Assembly: GCF_000022145.1 (NCBI RefSeq)
Contig: NC_011891.1
Location: 4,446,501-4,510,500 of the forward strand
Length of the DNA stretch: 64,000 bases
Source of the DNA: Anaeromyxobacter dehalogenans 2CP-1
GTDB taxonomy: Bacteria > Myxococcota > Myxococcia > Myxococcales > Anaeromyxobacteraceae
Reading direction: 5' to 3'
Every line of letters begins with the position of its first letter. The stretch's first letter is position 1. The translations under genes and the position numbers were made by a program. The notes below the pieces were generated by a model that did not search any database, was not told where the DNA came from, and was given only the letters and a program-made list of their open reading frames with translations. Positions 37,602 to 45,314 of this stretch are shown here, one piece after another.

Positions 37602-40600
37602 GCCCGCGGAAGCCCGCACCGGACCAGGCCGACCGCGAACGGGCCATCCACGCCCGCGACGAGAACGTCATTGCCGACGCCGGCGCCGGGACGGGCAAGA
37701 CCACGCTGCTCGTGGCGCGGCTGGTGGAGCGGGTCGCGCCCGAGGACGACGGGCCCGCGCTCCCGCTCGGGCGCATCGCGGCGGTCACCTTCACGCGCAA
37801 GGCGGCCGGCGAGCTGCGGCTCCGCATCCGCGAGGCGCTCCTGCGCGCGCTCGCGCGGGCCGACCTCACGGAGCTCCGGCGCCGGCGCCTCGCCGACGCG
37901 CTCTCCGCGCTCGACACCGCGCACGTGGGCACCATCCACGCGTTCGCCGATCGGCTGCTGCGGCTCCGGCCGGTCGAGGCGCGGCTCTCGCCGTCGTACG
38001 ACATCGTGGAGGACGACGCGCCGCTGGTGGACGAGGCGTTCGCGGCGTTCCTGCACGCGGTCGAGGCGGGGACGCTCGCGGACGAGCTGCCCGGACTCGA
38101 CCCGAAGCTCGCGGCGGCGGCGCAGGCGGCGTTCCTCGACGCGCTGCGCGCCGGCGTCCGCGCCGAGCGGCGCGTGCACGACCACGGCGTCGTCCCCGGG
38201 CTCGACTGCCTCATCGAGGCGCTGGTGCACACGCGCGACGTCCCGCCGGTCGTCCCGGCGGCGCGAAGGCCGGACCTCGGGAAGTTCCGCGACCTCGCGG
38301 ACGAGCTCCTCGGCTACGCCGCGGACTCGAGCGGCGAGGGCGCCGGATCGCGGTGGGTGGCCGCCACGCGGCGGCGGATCGAGCGGATCCGCGACCAGGA
38401 GGACCCGGTCCTCGTCCTGAAGGAGCTCTTGCGGTGCGCGCCGCACCGCAAGCTCGGGATGAAGGCGGACTTCCCGGGCGACCCCGCGGGCTGGGCGCTC
38501 TACAAGGCGTTCCTCGGCGACGACGGCAAGAAGGCGCTCCGCGAGGGCTCGCTGCGCGACGACCTGCTCCGCCCGTTCGCCCGCTGGCTCGCGCGCCGGC
38601 TCGTCGCCGCCGCGCCCGCGGTGGTGGCGATGTACGAGCGGGTGAAGGCGCGCCACCGCGCGGTGGATCAGCTCGACCTGCTGCTCGAGCTGCGCGACCT
38701 GTTACAGCGCGATCGCGCCGTCCGCGCGGAGTACCAGGCGCTGTTCGACCACGTGATGGTGGACGAGTTCCAGGACACCGATCCGCTCCAGGCCGAGGTG
38801 GTCCTGTACCTCTGCGAGCAGGGCGCGGTGGCCGGGGACTGGCGCGACGTCCGGCTCGTGCCGGGCAAGCTCACCATCGTGGGCGATCCCAAGCAGTCGA
38901 TCTACCGCTTCCGCCGCGCCGACATCGGCGTGTACGCGGCGGTGCGGGCCATCGTCGAGCGCGGCCCGCACGTGGTGGCGAAGCTGAAGGCCAACTTCCG
39001 CTGCGAGCCGGCGCTGGTCCGGTGGCTGAACGGGACGTTCGACGGCGTGCTCGGGAAGGCGGCCGCCGACGCGCCGGTGTTCGACCCGGAGGCCGGGACG
39101 GTGGCGAACGAGCCGCTGCTCGCGGGCCGCGACGGCGGCGCGCCCTCCGCCGTCCAGGTCCTGCCGCTCGCGGCGGAGTCCGGCAAGAAGCCCGAGCTGC
39201 GGGCCACCGAGGCGACGGCGCTCGCGGCGTGGCTCCGCTGGCTGGTCGAGGGGAAGCGGCGAACCATCGTGGACCCGGCGACGGGCGCGCTGCGGCCCGC
39301 CGGCTACGGTGACGTCTCCGTGCTCGTCACCGCCACGGCCAACCTGCCGCTCCTCTTCCCGGAGCTGGACCGCCTGGGCGTGCCGTACGCGGCGCGGGGC
39401 GGGACGCTGTTCCTCGAGGATCCGCTCCACCAGCAGTTCCTGCTCGGCCTGCGGGCGCTCGCGGACCGCGACGACGGGATCGCGCAGGCGGCGCTGCTGC
39501 GGCCGCCGTTCTTCGCGGTGGATCACGACGACCTCGCCCGGGCCCGCGCCGCCGATCCGGCGTCCACGCACGCGGGCGTGCTCCGCGCGCGCGCGGCGCA
39601 GGCGATGGTTCGCGAGCTCCGCCGGACCCGGCTCGATCGCCCGCCGGGCGCGACCGCCCGGGACCTGCTCGAGCGGACCGCGTTCGGCCGCGCGGCCGCG
39701 CTCGGCCCGAACGGCGCGCAGCGGCTCGACGCGCTCCGCGAGCTGTGCCTCGTGCTCGACGCGGTCGCCGCCGAGGGGCTCGACTACGACGCAACCACCG
39801 CGCGGCTGCGCGCCTGGGTGGACGACGCGGTCCAGCTCGATCCGCCGAGGCCGGTCGGGACCGACGCGGTGCAGATCCTCACCGTGCACCAGGCGAAGGG
39901 GCTCGAGTTCCCCGTCGTCGTCCTCTGGGACGGGTGCGCGAACCTGGCCGCCCGCGACGTGCGCGCGCCGTTCGTGGTGGACCGGACCGGCGAGGCCTGG
40001 GCGGTCGCGCTCGACGGGCTCGAGTGGGAGGAGCCGGAGGGCGGCGAGGTGGCCGGCCGCGAGAAGCGCTACCTCGACGCCGAGCGGCTGCGCCTCGTCT
40101 ACGTGGCCGCGACCCGCGCGCGCGACCTGCTGGTCCTGCCGGTCGCGGGCGAGCCGGACCCGGAGTGGATCACCGGCCGGCTCGTCTCCGGCGAGGCGGC
40201 CGCGCCGGTGGAGACGCTCGATCCGTACCTGGTCGGCGCGGAGCCGGCGTGGGCCGGCGAGCTCCCCGCCCCCGCGCCGCGGCCTCCGACCGACGGCTCC
40301 GCGCTCGCCGCCGAGGTGAGGGCCGCCTGGCAGTCCGCGAGCGCGGACGCGACCCGGCCGCGGTTCGCGCCGGCGTCCGTCACCGGCGAGGCGCACGCGC
40401 TCGTCGAGGCGGCGGAGCGGCCCGGCGAGGCGGGCGCACCCAGGCCGGAGCGTACCAGCCGCCACGGCCGCGTGTTTGGCGACACGGTCCACCTGGCCAT
40501 CGGGCTCGTGCTGCGCGACCCGGCGCTCGCGCCCGCTGCCGCCGTCGCGCGGGCGGCCGGCGCGACCGGCCTCTCCGAGCGACGCGCCGAGGCGGCCGAC

Positions 40601-40933
40601 GACGTGGCCCGGGCGCTCGCCGCGCTCGAGCAGGCGGGGCTGCGCCGCGCACCCGGGCCCGACCTGCAGCTCGAGTACCCGGTGGCGCTCGCGGGGGACG
40701 GGAAGCTCGTCCAGGGCTACGTGGACCTGCTCGGCGTCCGCGGCGGCCGCGTGGTCGTCGTCGACTTCAAGACCGACGCGCCGCCCGCCGGCGACGTGCA
40801 CGCGTCGCACGCGGCCTACGTCGAGCAGGTGCGGGGCTACGCGCGGATCCTGGTCGCCCTGGGCGTGGCGCGGGAGGGCGCGGTGGACGCGGGGCTCCTG
40901 TTCACCGCCGACGGCGGGCTCCGCTGGGTGTGA
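37598..40933 (+). CDS. addA: AddA-type UvrD helicase-nuclease
   Basis: 1111 residues. Walker A ADAGAGTGKT at about 26-35; VTFTRKAAGELRLRIREA; Walker B VMVDEFQDTDPLQAE; GDPKQSIYRFRRADIGVY; VQILTVHQAKGLEFPVVVLW; RLVYVAATRARDLL. The C-terminal nuclease domain shows GYVDLL and VVVVDFKTDAPP (D-x-K). It forms the active helicase-nuclease with the upstream AddB-like protein, processing broken DNA ends for recombination. ATG at 37598 is fixed by the 4-bp overlap with addB. Confidence 0.92.
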   Translation: MSPRKPAPDQADRERAIHARDENVIADAGAGTGKTTLLVARLVERVAPEDDGPALPLGRIAAVTFTRKAAGELRLRIREALLRALARADLTELRRRRLADALSALDTAHVGTIHAFADRLLRLRPVEARLSPSYDIVEDDAPLVDEAFAAFLHAVEAGTLADELPGLDPKLAAAAQAAFLDALRAGVRAERRVHDHGVVPGLDCLIEALVHTRDVPPVVPAARRPDLGKFRDLADELLGYAADSSGEGAGSRWVAATRRRIERIRDQEDPVLVLKELLRCAPHRKLGMKADFPGDPAGWALYKAFLGDDGKKALREGSLRDDLLRPFARWLARRLVAAAPAVVAMYERVKARHRAVDQLDLLLELRDLLQRDRAVRAEYQALFDHVMVDEFQDTDPLQAEVVLYLCEQGAVAGDWRDVRLVPGKLTIVGDPKQSIYRFRRADIGVYAAVRAIVERGPHVVAKLKANFRCEPALVRWLNGTFDGVLGKAAADAPVFDPEAGTVANEPLLAGRDGGAPSAVQVLPLAAESGKKPELRATEATALAAWLRWLVEGKRRTIVDPATGALRPAGYGDVSVLVTATANLPLLFPELDRLGVPYAARGGTLFLEDPLHQQFLLGLRALADRDDGIAQAALLRPPFFAVDHDDLARARAADPASTHAGVLRARAAQAMVRELRRTRLDRPPGATARDLLERTAFGRAAALGPNGAQRLDALRELCLVLDAVAAEGLDYDATTARLRAWVDDAVQLDPPRPVGTDAVQILTVHQAKGLEFPVVVLWDGCANLAARDVRAPFVVDRTGEAWAVALDGLEWEEPEGGEVAGREKRYLDAERLRLVYVAATRARDLLVLPVAGEPDPEWITGRLVSGEAAAPVETLDPYLVGAEPAWAGELPAPAPRPPTDGSALAAEVRAAWQSASADATRPRFAPASVTGEAHALVEAAERPGEAGAPRPERTSRHGRVFGDTVHLAIGLVLRDPALAPAAAVARAAGATGLSERRAEAADDVARALAALEQAGLRRAPGPDLQLEYPVALAGDGKLVQGYVDLLGVRGGRVVVVDFKTDAPPAGDVHASHAAYVEQVRGYARILVALGVAREGAVDAGLLFTADGGLRWV

Positions 40934-40948
40934 GGCCCCGCGCCGGGA

Positions 40949-41239
40949 TCAGTGCAGCGTGTGCTCGTCGTGGGCGAGCTCGGACTCGAGCACCATCTCG
41001 ACGAGGTAGCCGTCCACCCGGTCGGGCACCTTCTCGACCACCTCGGGCGAGAGCCAGCGCACCACCACCTCGAGCTCGACGCCCTGTCCGCGCACCTCGA
41101 CCGGGCGCGCCTTCACGAACCACGGCTCGCCGGGGAGCACCGCCAGCTGGAGCGCGTTGCACGCGGTGCAGGCGATCTCCCACTCCTTCGGATCGAGGCG
41201 CCCGTCCGGCAGGTAGGGCGTCTGCGGGCGTTCGGCCAT
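40949..41239 (-). CDS. Small conserved-looking hypothetical protein
   Basis: 96 residues from ATG at 41239; another ATG at 41272 would add 11 residues and has GGTGAG close by. It contains a single CTAC (CxxC) pair near residue 25 and an acidic C-terminal half. No domain recognised. Convergent with addA. Confidence 0.6.
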   Translation of the reverse strand: MAERPQTPYLPDGRLDPKEWEIACTACNALQLAVLPGEPWFVKARPVEVRGQGVELEVVVRWLSPEVVEKVPDRVDGYLVEMVLESELAHDEHTLH

Positions 41240-41447
41240 GGCGTCGCGGAGGGCGCGAGGGCGGCGGGGCATGCGCTCACCCATACCCCGCGCATCCGAC
41301 ATCGCCTCCCGCGCGCACGCCGCTTGCTGAGGGACCTCTCCACCGACGGGCCGTGGCTCCGGTTGCGGCCTTCGGCGCCGGCGGTGGGTCCACCGCGCGG
41401 CGAGACGGTCCGCGCGGCGGACCATCCCCGAACCCCCGGAGGCCGTC

Positions 41448-41849
41448 ATGACCGAACTGGAAGCCCTCCTCGCCGAGCTCGAACGCTGCGCCGGCCCCGA
41501 CGACCCGCGCGCCGTCCAGGTCCTGTCGCGCATGCTCGACCGGCTCCTGCGCGCTCCGATCGCCGACTGCGCGCTCTGCGCGTGGCAGGACCTCGCCAGG
41601 ATCGCGGGCGCGATCCGCGCCTCGGGTGGGACCGTCACCGCCGAGCAGCAGGCGGGGATCGACGCGGCCTTCGAGGAGGGCGCGAAGCTGCTCGTCCCGT
41701 TCGATCCCTCCGCCGTCCCCTCTCCCGCCTCGCTGCCAGCGCGGGTCGCCCGCGCCCTGCGGCCCGGCCGCAACGACCCCTGCCGGTGCGGCAGCGGCCG
41801 GAAGTACAAGCGATGCCACCTCGCCGAGGACGAGCGGGCGGCGCACTGA
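41448..41849 (+). CDS. SEC-C motif protein
   Basis: 133 residues, ATG at 41448 behind GGAGG. The helical N-terminal part has an extra CALC pair (residues 41-44); the C-terminus ends GRNDPCRCGSGRKYKRCHL, the SEC-C zinc-binding motif (CxCxxxxxxxxCH) found in SecA and in many accessory proteins. It probably binds zinc and interacts with ribosome or protein partners; the role is not predictable. Confidence 0.85.
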   Translation: MTELEALLAELERCAGPDDPRAVQVLSRMLDRLLRAPIADCALCAWQDLARIAGAIRASGGTVTAEQQAGIDAAFEEGAKLLVPFDPSAVPSPASLPARVARALRPGRNDPCRCGSGRKYKRCHLAEDERAAH

Positions 41850-42066
41850 CCGGCCGGCGTTCACGGTGGGTGACCGTCCGTCCCGCGGACGCCCTGCCGG
41901 CGGTGTGGGTCCAATGCGCAGCGTTCGCGCGCGGCCCCGCGAGCCACCCACCGCGCCCCTGGTTTCCCGGTGGTTCGCGACGCACCCGCGGGGATCATGT
42001 GACTGACATCCGCGGCGGCGTGTCTTACTCGTGTTGGCGCTGGGCCACTGGACCCGAGGTGCATCG

Positions 42067-42711
42067 GTGAACGTCCCCCTCACGCAGCGCTTCATCTCCG
42101 CCGTGGCGAAGGCGCACGAGCTTCACGCGAGCCAGGAGCGGCCCGGCTCGGGCGCGCCGTACCTCACGCACCTGCTGGGCGCGGCGGCGAACGTGCTGCA
42201 CTTCGGGGGCGACGAGGACCAGGCCATCGCCGCGCTGCTGCACGGCGTGGCCGCCGACGGCGACGCGCGGGCGACGCTCGAGACGATCCGCGAGGCGTTC
42301 GGCGCCCGCGTGGCGGACCTGGTGGCGGGCTGCCGCGACGCGTTCGACAGCGCCGAGCCGGCCTGGCGCGCGCGCAAGGAGGCCTACCTCGCGCGCCTCG
42401 CCACCACGCCGCGCGACGTGCTGCTGGTGGCGGCGGCCGACAAGCTCGACGACGCGCGCGCCATCGTCACCGACCTGCGCACGCGCGGTTCGCAGGCCTG
42501 GTCGCACCTGCCCGGCGGCCGCAGCGGCTCGCTCTGGTACTACACCGCGCTCGCGGCCACCCTGGCGCGCGCCGGCGTCGGCAGCATCGCGGTCGCGCTC
42601 GAGGCCACGCTCGACGAGATGGCGAACGCGGCGGTCGACTGCGAGGTGGACGACCGCGTCGCGCTCGCCGAGCAGTTCGGCTGCCTGGCGCTGTCGGCCG
42701 TGCAGGCCTGA
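42067..42711 (+). CDS. HD-domain-like protein lacking the catalytic HD aspartate
   Basis: 214 residues from GTG at 42067 (GAGGTG ahead). It has the RelA/SpoT-type HD layout: FISAVAKAHELHASQ, YLTHLLGAA with its His at 35, and AIAALLHGVAADGDARATLE where the family normally has LLHD..ED. Here the H is kept (59) but the D is replaced by G60. TTPRDVLLVAAADKLDDARAI supplies the later Asp region. The metal site is therefore incomplete, suggesting a non-catalytic or altered protein. Confidence 0.8.
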   Translation: MNVPLTQRFISAVAKAHELHASQERPGSGAPYLTHLLGAAANVLHFGGDEDQAIAALLHGVAADGDARATLETIREAFGARVADLVAGCRDAFDSAEPAWRARKEAYLARLATTPRDVLLVAAADKLDDARAIVTDLRTRGSQAWSHLPGGRSGSLWYYTALAATLARAGVGSIAVALEATLDEMANAAVDCEVDDRVALAEQFGCLALSAVQA

Positions 42712-42850
42712 GGGCGCGGCCGCTCGCCCTTCGACGAGCCGCCCGGCGCGCCGGCGCGGATACCCCCGTATCGCCGCGGCGAGGACGACCGCGCGCCGGC
42801 ATCTACCGCTCCGCCCGCCGGATCGCCCGGCGGCATCGCGGAGGCCGGCC

Positions 42851-43327
42851 ATGGCGGACGTCGTCTATCGCCCGGAGATCCACATCGAGCGCCTCCCGGG
42901 CTCGGTGCGGAAGGCCCATCTGCCCGCCGAGCAGGCGCCGGTGATCTTCGGGACGCACGGCGCGGTCGCGGAGCACTACGGGCGCGCACCAGGCACGTAC
43001 GAGCCGCACGCGACCACGCTCGACTACGTGATCGCGGCGGCCGGTGGTTGACTGCTGGGGACCTTCGGAGGCGCGCTGGAGGCGCGCCACATTCCCGCGA
43101 CCGACGACCGGCTGACCGTGACCGTCACCGGAGAGGTGGAGCTGGAGGGCAAGGTGCTCGTGATCCGGCGCATCCACGCGCGGCTGGAGCTGCGCGCGAC
43201 GCCGGAGCACGCGGCGACGGCGCAGCGGGTGCACGGCTTCTATCACGAGGCCTGTCCGGTCTACCGGAGCCTCTCCCCGGCCATCGCCATCACCTCGGAG
43301 CTGGTGCTGCTGCCCGAGACGGCGTGA
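42851..43327 (+). CDS. OsmC-family peroxidase with in-frame TGA (selenocysteine candidate)
   Basis: An OsmC-like protein of 158 residues if TGA at 43049-43051 is read through. Both halves are in the same frame: ...LDYVIAAAGG, TGA, LLGTFGGALEAR.... The TGA (codon 67) sits exactly where OsmC proteins carry their first redox cysteine (AAxxC-L-x-G), and the second cysteine is present at residue 135 in HEACPVYRSL. A hairpin at 43070-43088 fits the bacterial SECIS rules. Start ATG at 42851 with GGAGG 6 bp ahead. OsmC-like selenoproteins are known in other bacteria. A simple nonsense mutation is the alternative. Expected role: hydroperoxide reduction. Confidence 0.85.
43070..43088 (+). promoter_or_regulatory. 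Putative bacterial SECIS element
   Basis: GGCGCGC, loop TGGAG, GCGCGCC: a perfect 7-bp stem with a 5-base loop that has G at its second position. The loop starts 25 bases after the TGA, inside the window (about 16-37) expected for bacterial SECIS elements that recruit SelB. GC-rich genomes give chance stems, so the support comes from position plus the protein context. Confidence 0.65.
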
Positions 43328-43759
43328 AGCACGGCGGGCGCCCGCGCCGCCCCGCGCGCACCCGGCATTGACTTTCCGCGCAATCTGGGGCAATGTTCCT
43401 GTTCGTTCGATGACGTTTGGCCCGATTCCATCAAGACGAGGCGAGGGCGGCGGCCCTGAGACCCTCGGCCAGCTCCCGGTCGGCATCGACCGGGGTTGTG
43501 GCAATGCCGCCTGCGATGGAGGACCCATGACGACCCCCGAGAAGACGACGTAATCGCAGGGCCCTGGCGCGTCCGCGGGGTGGCTCCGGCCGCCCGGTGA
43601 CCCGCCGCGCCCGCCGTCGCCCCTCGCGGGCGAGCGGCCGGACGTGTCCGCCCGCCGGGTAGGCTGATCCTGCCCGGCGGCCCACGCGATCAATCCAAAC
43701 CTATCCGCCCGCATCGCGGGCGGCGCGGGACCCATTGCGTCCCGGGAAAGGAGCGAACC
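43328..43759. other. Non-coding stretch with promoter-like box and two stem-loops
   Basis: About 430 bp without a convincing gene. A -35-like TTGACT lies at 43368-43373; a weak CAATGT is 17 bp further. Two consecutive hairpins follow: CGAGGG/CCCTCG at 43442-43467 and a perfect CCCGGTCG-GCAT-CGACCGGG at 43475-43494. A short 8-codon frame begins ATGACGACCCCC at 43525. It could be a structured leader or small RNA; no known riboswitch family is recognised. The rest up to the next gene is featureless GC-rich sequence. Confidence 0.4.
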
Positions 43760-43924
43760 ATGCAGCCCTACACGCTGGGCGTCGCCGGCCTGCTCGCGAT
43801 GGCCTGCGACTGCATCCGCCGCGGCGACCTCGACGGCGCCGCGGCCGCCATCGCGCGCGCCCGCGCGCTCCACCGTCCGGCGCGCGCAACGCGGCGCGGC
43901 GCCGAGGAAGCGGGGACTCGATGA
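43760..43924 (+). CDS. Small 54-residue protein coupled to the TPR-like gene
   Basis: ATG at 43760 with AAAGGAG six bases ahead, a strong ribosome-binding site. The product starts MQPYTLGVAGLLAMACDC and becomes Ala/Arg-rich and helical. Its TGA overlaps the ATG of the next gene (ATGA), indicating translational coupling. No family recognised. Confidence 0.65.
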   Translation: MQPYTLGVAGLLAMACDCIRRGDLDGAAAAIARARALHRPARATRRGAEEAGTR

Positions 43925-44535
43925 CCGCGAAGGAGACGACGAACCGGATCCTGGGCGAGCTGCGCCGCGCCTACCAGCTGGCGGAGGAGCAGCGCGCGCC
44001 GGAGGCGCTCGAGATCTACCGCGGCCTGATCGCCGAGGCGCGCCAGGCGGGCCTCGACTCGGCGCACCTGCACTGGGCCTGCGCGGTGGCGGCCGACTAC
44101 ACGGGGGAGCTGGAGATGGCGTTCGAGCAGATCACCACCGCGATCGCGAAGGACCCGCTGGCGCCGCCGTTCCGCCACTCCTTCGACCTCATCAGCCGCC
44201 ACCTCCGCGCGGCGCTCGCCGACCCGGAGCGCGACGCGGACGATCCGTCCACGCCGCGCCTCTACGCGCTGCTGCAGCGCTCGGACGAGGCGGACGTGGG
44301 GGCGCACCTCGCCATGGCGCGCTTCCACCTGGCGAAGGGCCACGCGGCGGAGGCGCGGGCGATGCTCGACGCGGTGACCTTGCTCCACCCCGCGGCGCGC
44401 GAGGCGTGGGAGCTGCTGGGCCGCGTGGCCCGCGAGGCGGGCGACGCCGCGACCGCGGAGCGGGCGCGCCTCGAGGCGTCCGCGCTCGGCGACGGCGAGC
44501 TGCCGTTCGCGATCCCGGGGCCGGCGTCGGCGTGA
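43921..44535 (+). CDS. TPR-like repeat protein, hypothetical
   Basis: 204 residues. The sequence is built of helical hairpins resembling tetratricopeptide repeats: LAEEQRAPEALEIYRGLIAEA, LHWACAVAADYTGELEMAFE, VGAHLAMARFHLAKGHAAEA and EAWELLGRVAREAGDAATAE. Probably a protein-interaction scaffold in the cytoplasm. The start at 43921 is fixed by the overlap with the 54-residue gene. Confidence 0.75.
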   Translation: MTAKETTNRILGELRRAYQLAEEQRAPEALEIYRGLIAEARQAGLDSAHLHWACAVAADYTGELEMAFEQITTAIAKDPLAPPFRHSFDLISRHLRAALADPERDADDPSTPRLYALLQRSDEADVGAHLAMARFHLAKGHAAEARAMLDAVTLLHPAAREAWELLGRVAREAGDAATAERARLEASALGDGELPFAIPGPASA

Positions 44536-44709
44536 GCGGGCACCCGACCTCGCCTCCGCTGTCCGTGCTTCCCCCTCCTCGGGGTCGGCCCGCGCGCCGG
44601 CTGCGACATTCCGTGCTGGTACGCTCGGAGCACCCCGAGTGGCCGTCGTTTCGACGCAGAGTGATCCTGCTAGCGTCGCCGCGATCCACGGGCAGCAAAG
44701 GGGGAGACC

Positions 44710-45255
44710 ATGGCGACGAGGAAGAAGGCGCGGGCCACGCGGAGGGCGTCGCGCAGGGCGAAGGTCCCGACCCGCGGGTTGCACCCGGTGTTCGGCCCCA
44801 TCCCCGACCCGGGCCCGGAGGCGCTGGCCGGCAGCATCGCGGGCCTGCGCGGGCCCTGGGCCGGAGGCTGGCACTTCGGACCGGTGGCGGACCCGGGCCC
44901 GGGCTTCGGGAGCTGGCGCGACTCGCTGTTCGGCCGCATCGATCGCGGCGCGCTCGACGCCGCCGCGCTGAAGCAGATGGCCGACCTGCGGGTGCGCCGG
45001 ATCCGCGCCGCGGCGAAGGCGATGCAGGAGCAGCTCGAGCTCACCGAGGAGGAGTTCAAGCTCCTGGCGCGCTTCCCGGACAAGCTGCAGATCGATCCGG
45101 CCCGGCTCCCGCCGCACCTCGATCCCGGCGACCCGCCGCCCGAGCTGCGCCCCATCGACTTCCTCCGGTTCGTCCGTGACCACCGCGTCGCGGCGCTGAA
45201 GCAGACCATCGAGTACCTGAACGCCTCGGCGGTCGCGATCGAGGCGGCGCGGTAG
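44710..45255 (+). CDS. Conserved-looking hypothetical protein, basic N-terminus
   Basis: 181 residues from ATG at 44710 (GGGGGAGACC ahead). The first 20 residues are highly basic (ATRKKARATRRASRRAK), followed by a Gly/Pro-rich segment (GPWAGGWHFGPVADPGPG) and a helical C-terminal half with KQTIEYLNASAVAIEAAR. No recognised domain. Followed 59 bp later by the radical SAM gene on the same strand. Confidence 0.65.
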   Translation: MATRKKARATRRASRRAKVPTRGLHPVFGPIPDPGPEALAGSIAGLRGPWAGGWHFGPVADPGPGFGSWRDSLFGRIDRGALDAAALKQMADLRVRRIRAAAKAMQEQLELTEEEFKLLARFPDKLQIDPARLPPHLDPGDPPPELRPIDFLRFVRDHRVAALKQTIEYLNASAVAIEAAR

Positions 45256-45314
45256 CTCGACGAGGCGGGGCAGCGGCGGGCGAGCCGCTCCTGCCCCGCC
45301 GCGCGGAGGCGGCG

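Noticed and set aside
31424-40933. A continuous 3169-codon open frame on the plus strand
   Set aside because: Only the last part (37598 onwards) is addA; the rest is antisense to lhr or out of frame with addB and exists because high GC makes stops rare.
42851-43327. OsmC gene as a frameshifted pseudogene
   Set aside because: Both halves share the same frame and no indel is needed; only the TGA separates them, at the redox-Cys position.
43368-43553. A 61-codon frame after the OsmC gene
   Set aside because: Starts at the -35-like TTG, has no ribosome-binding site, and crosses two hairpins.
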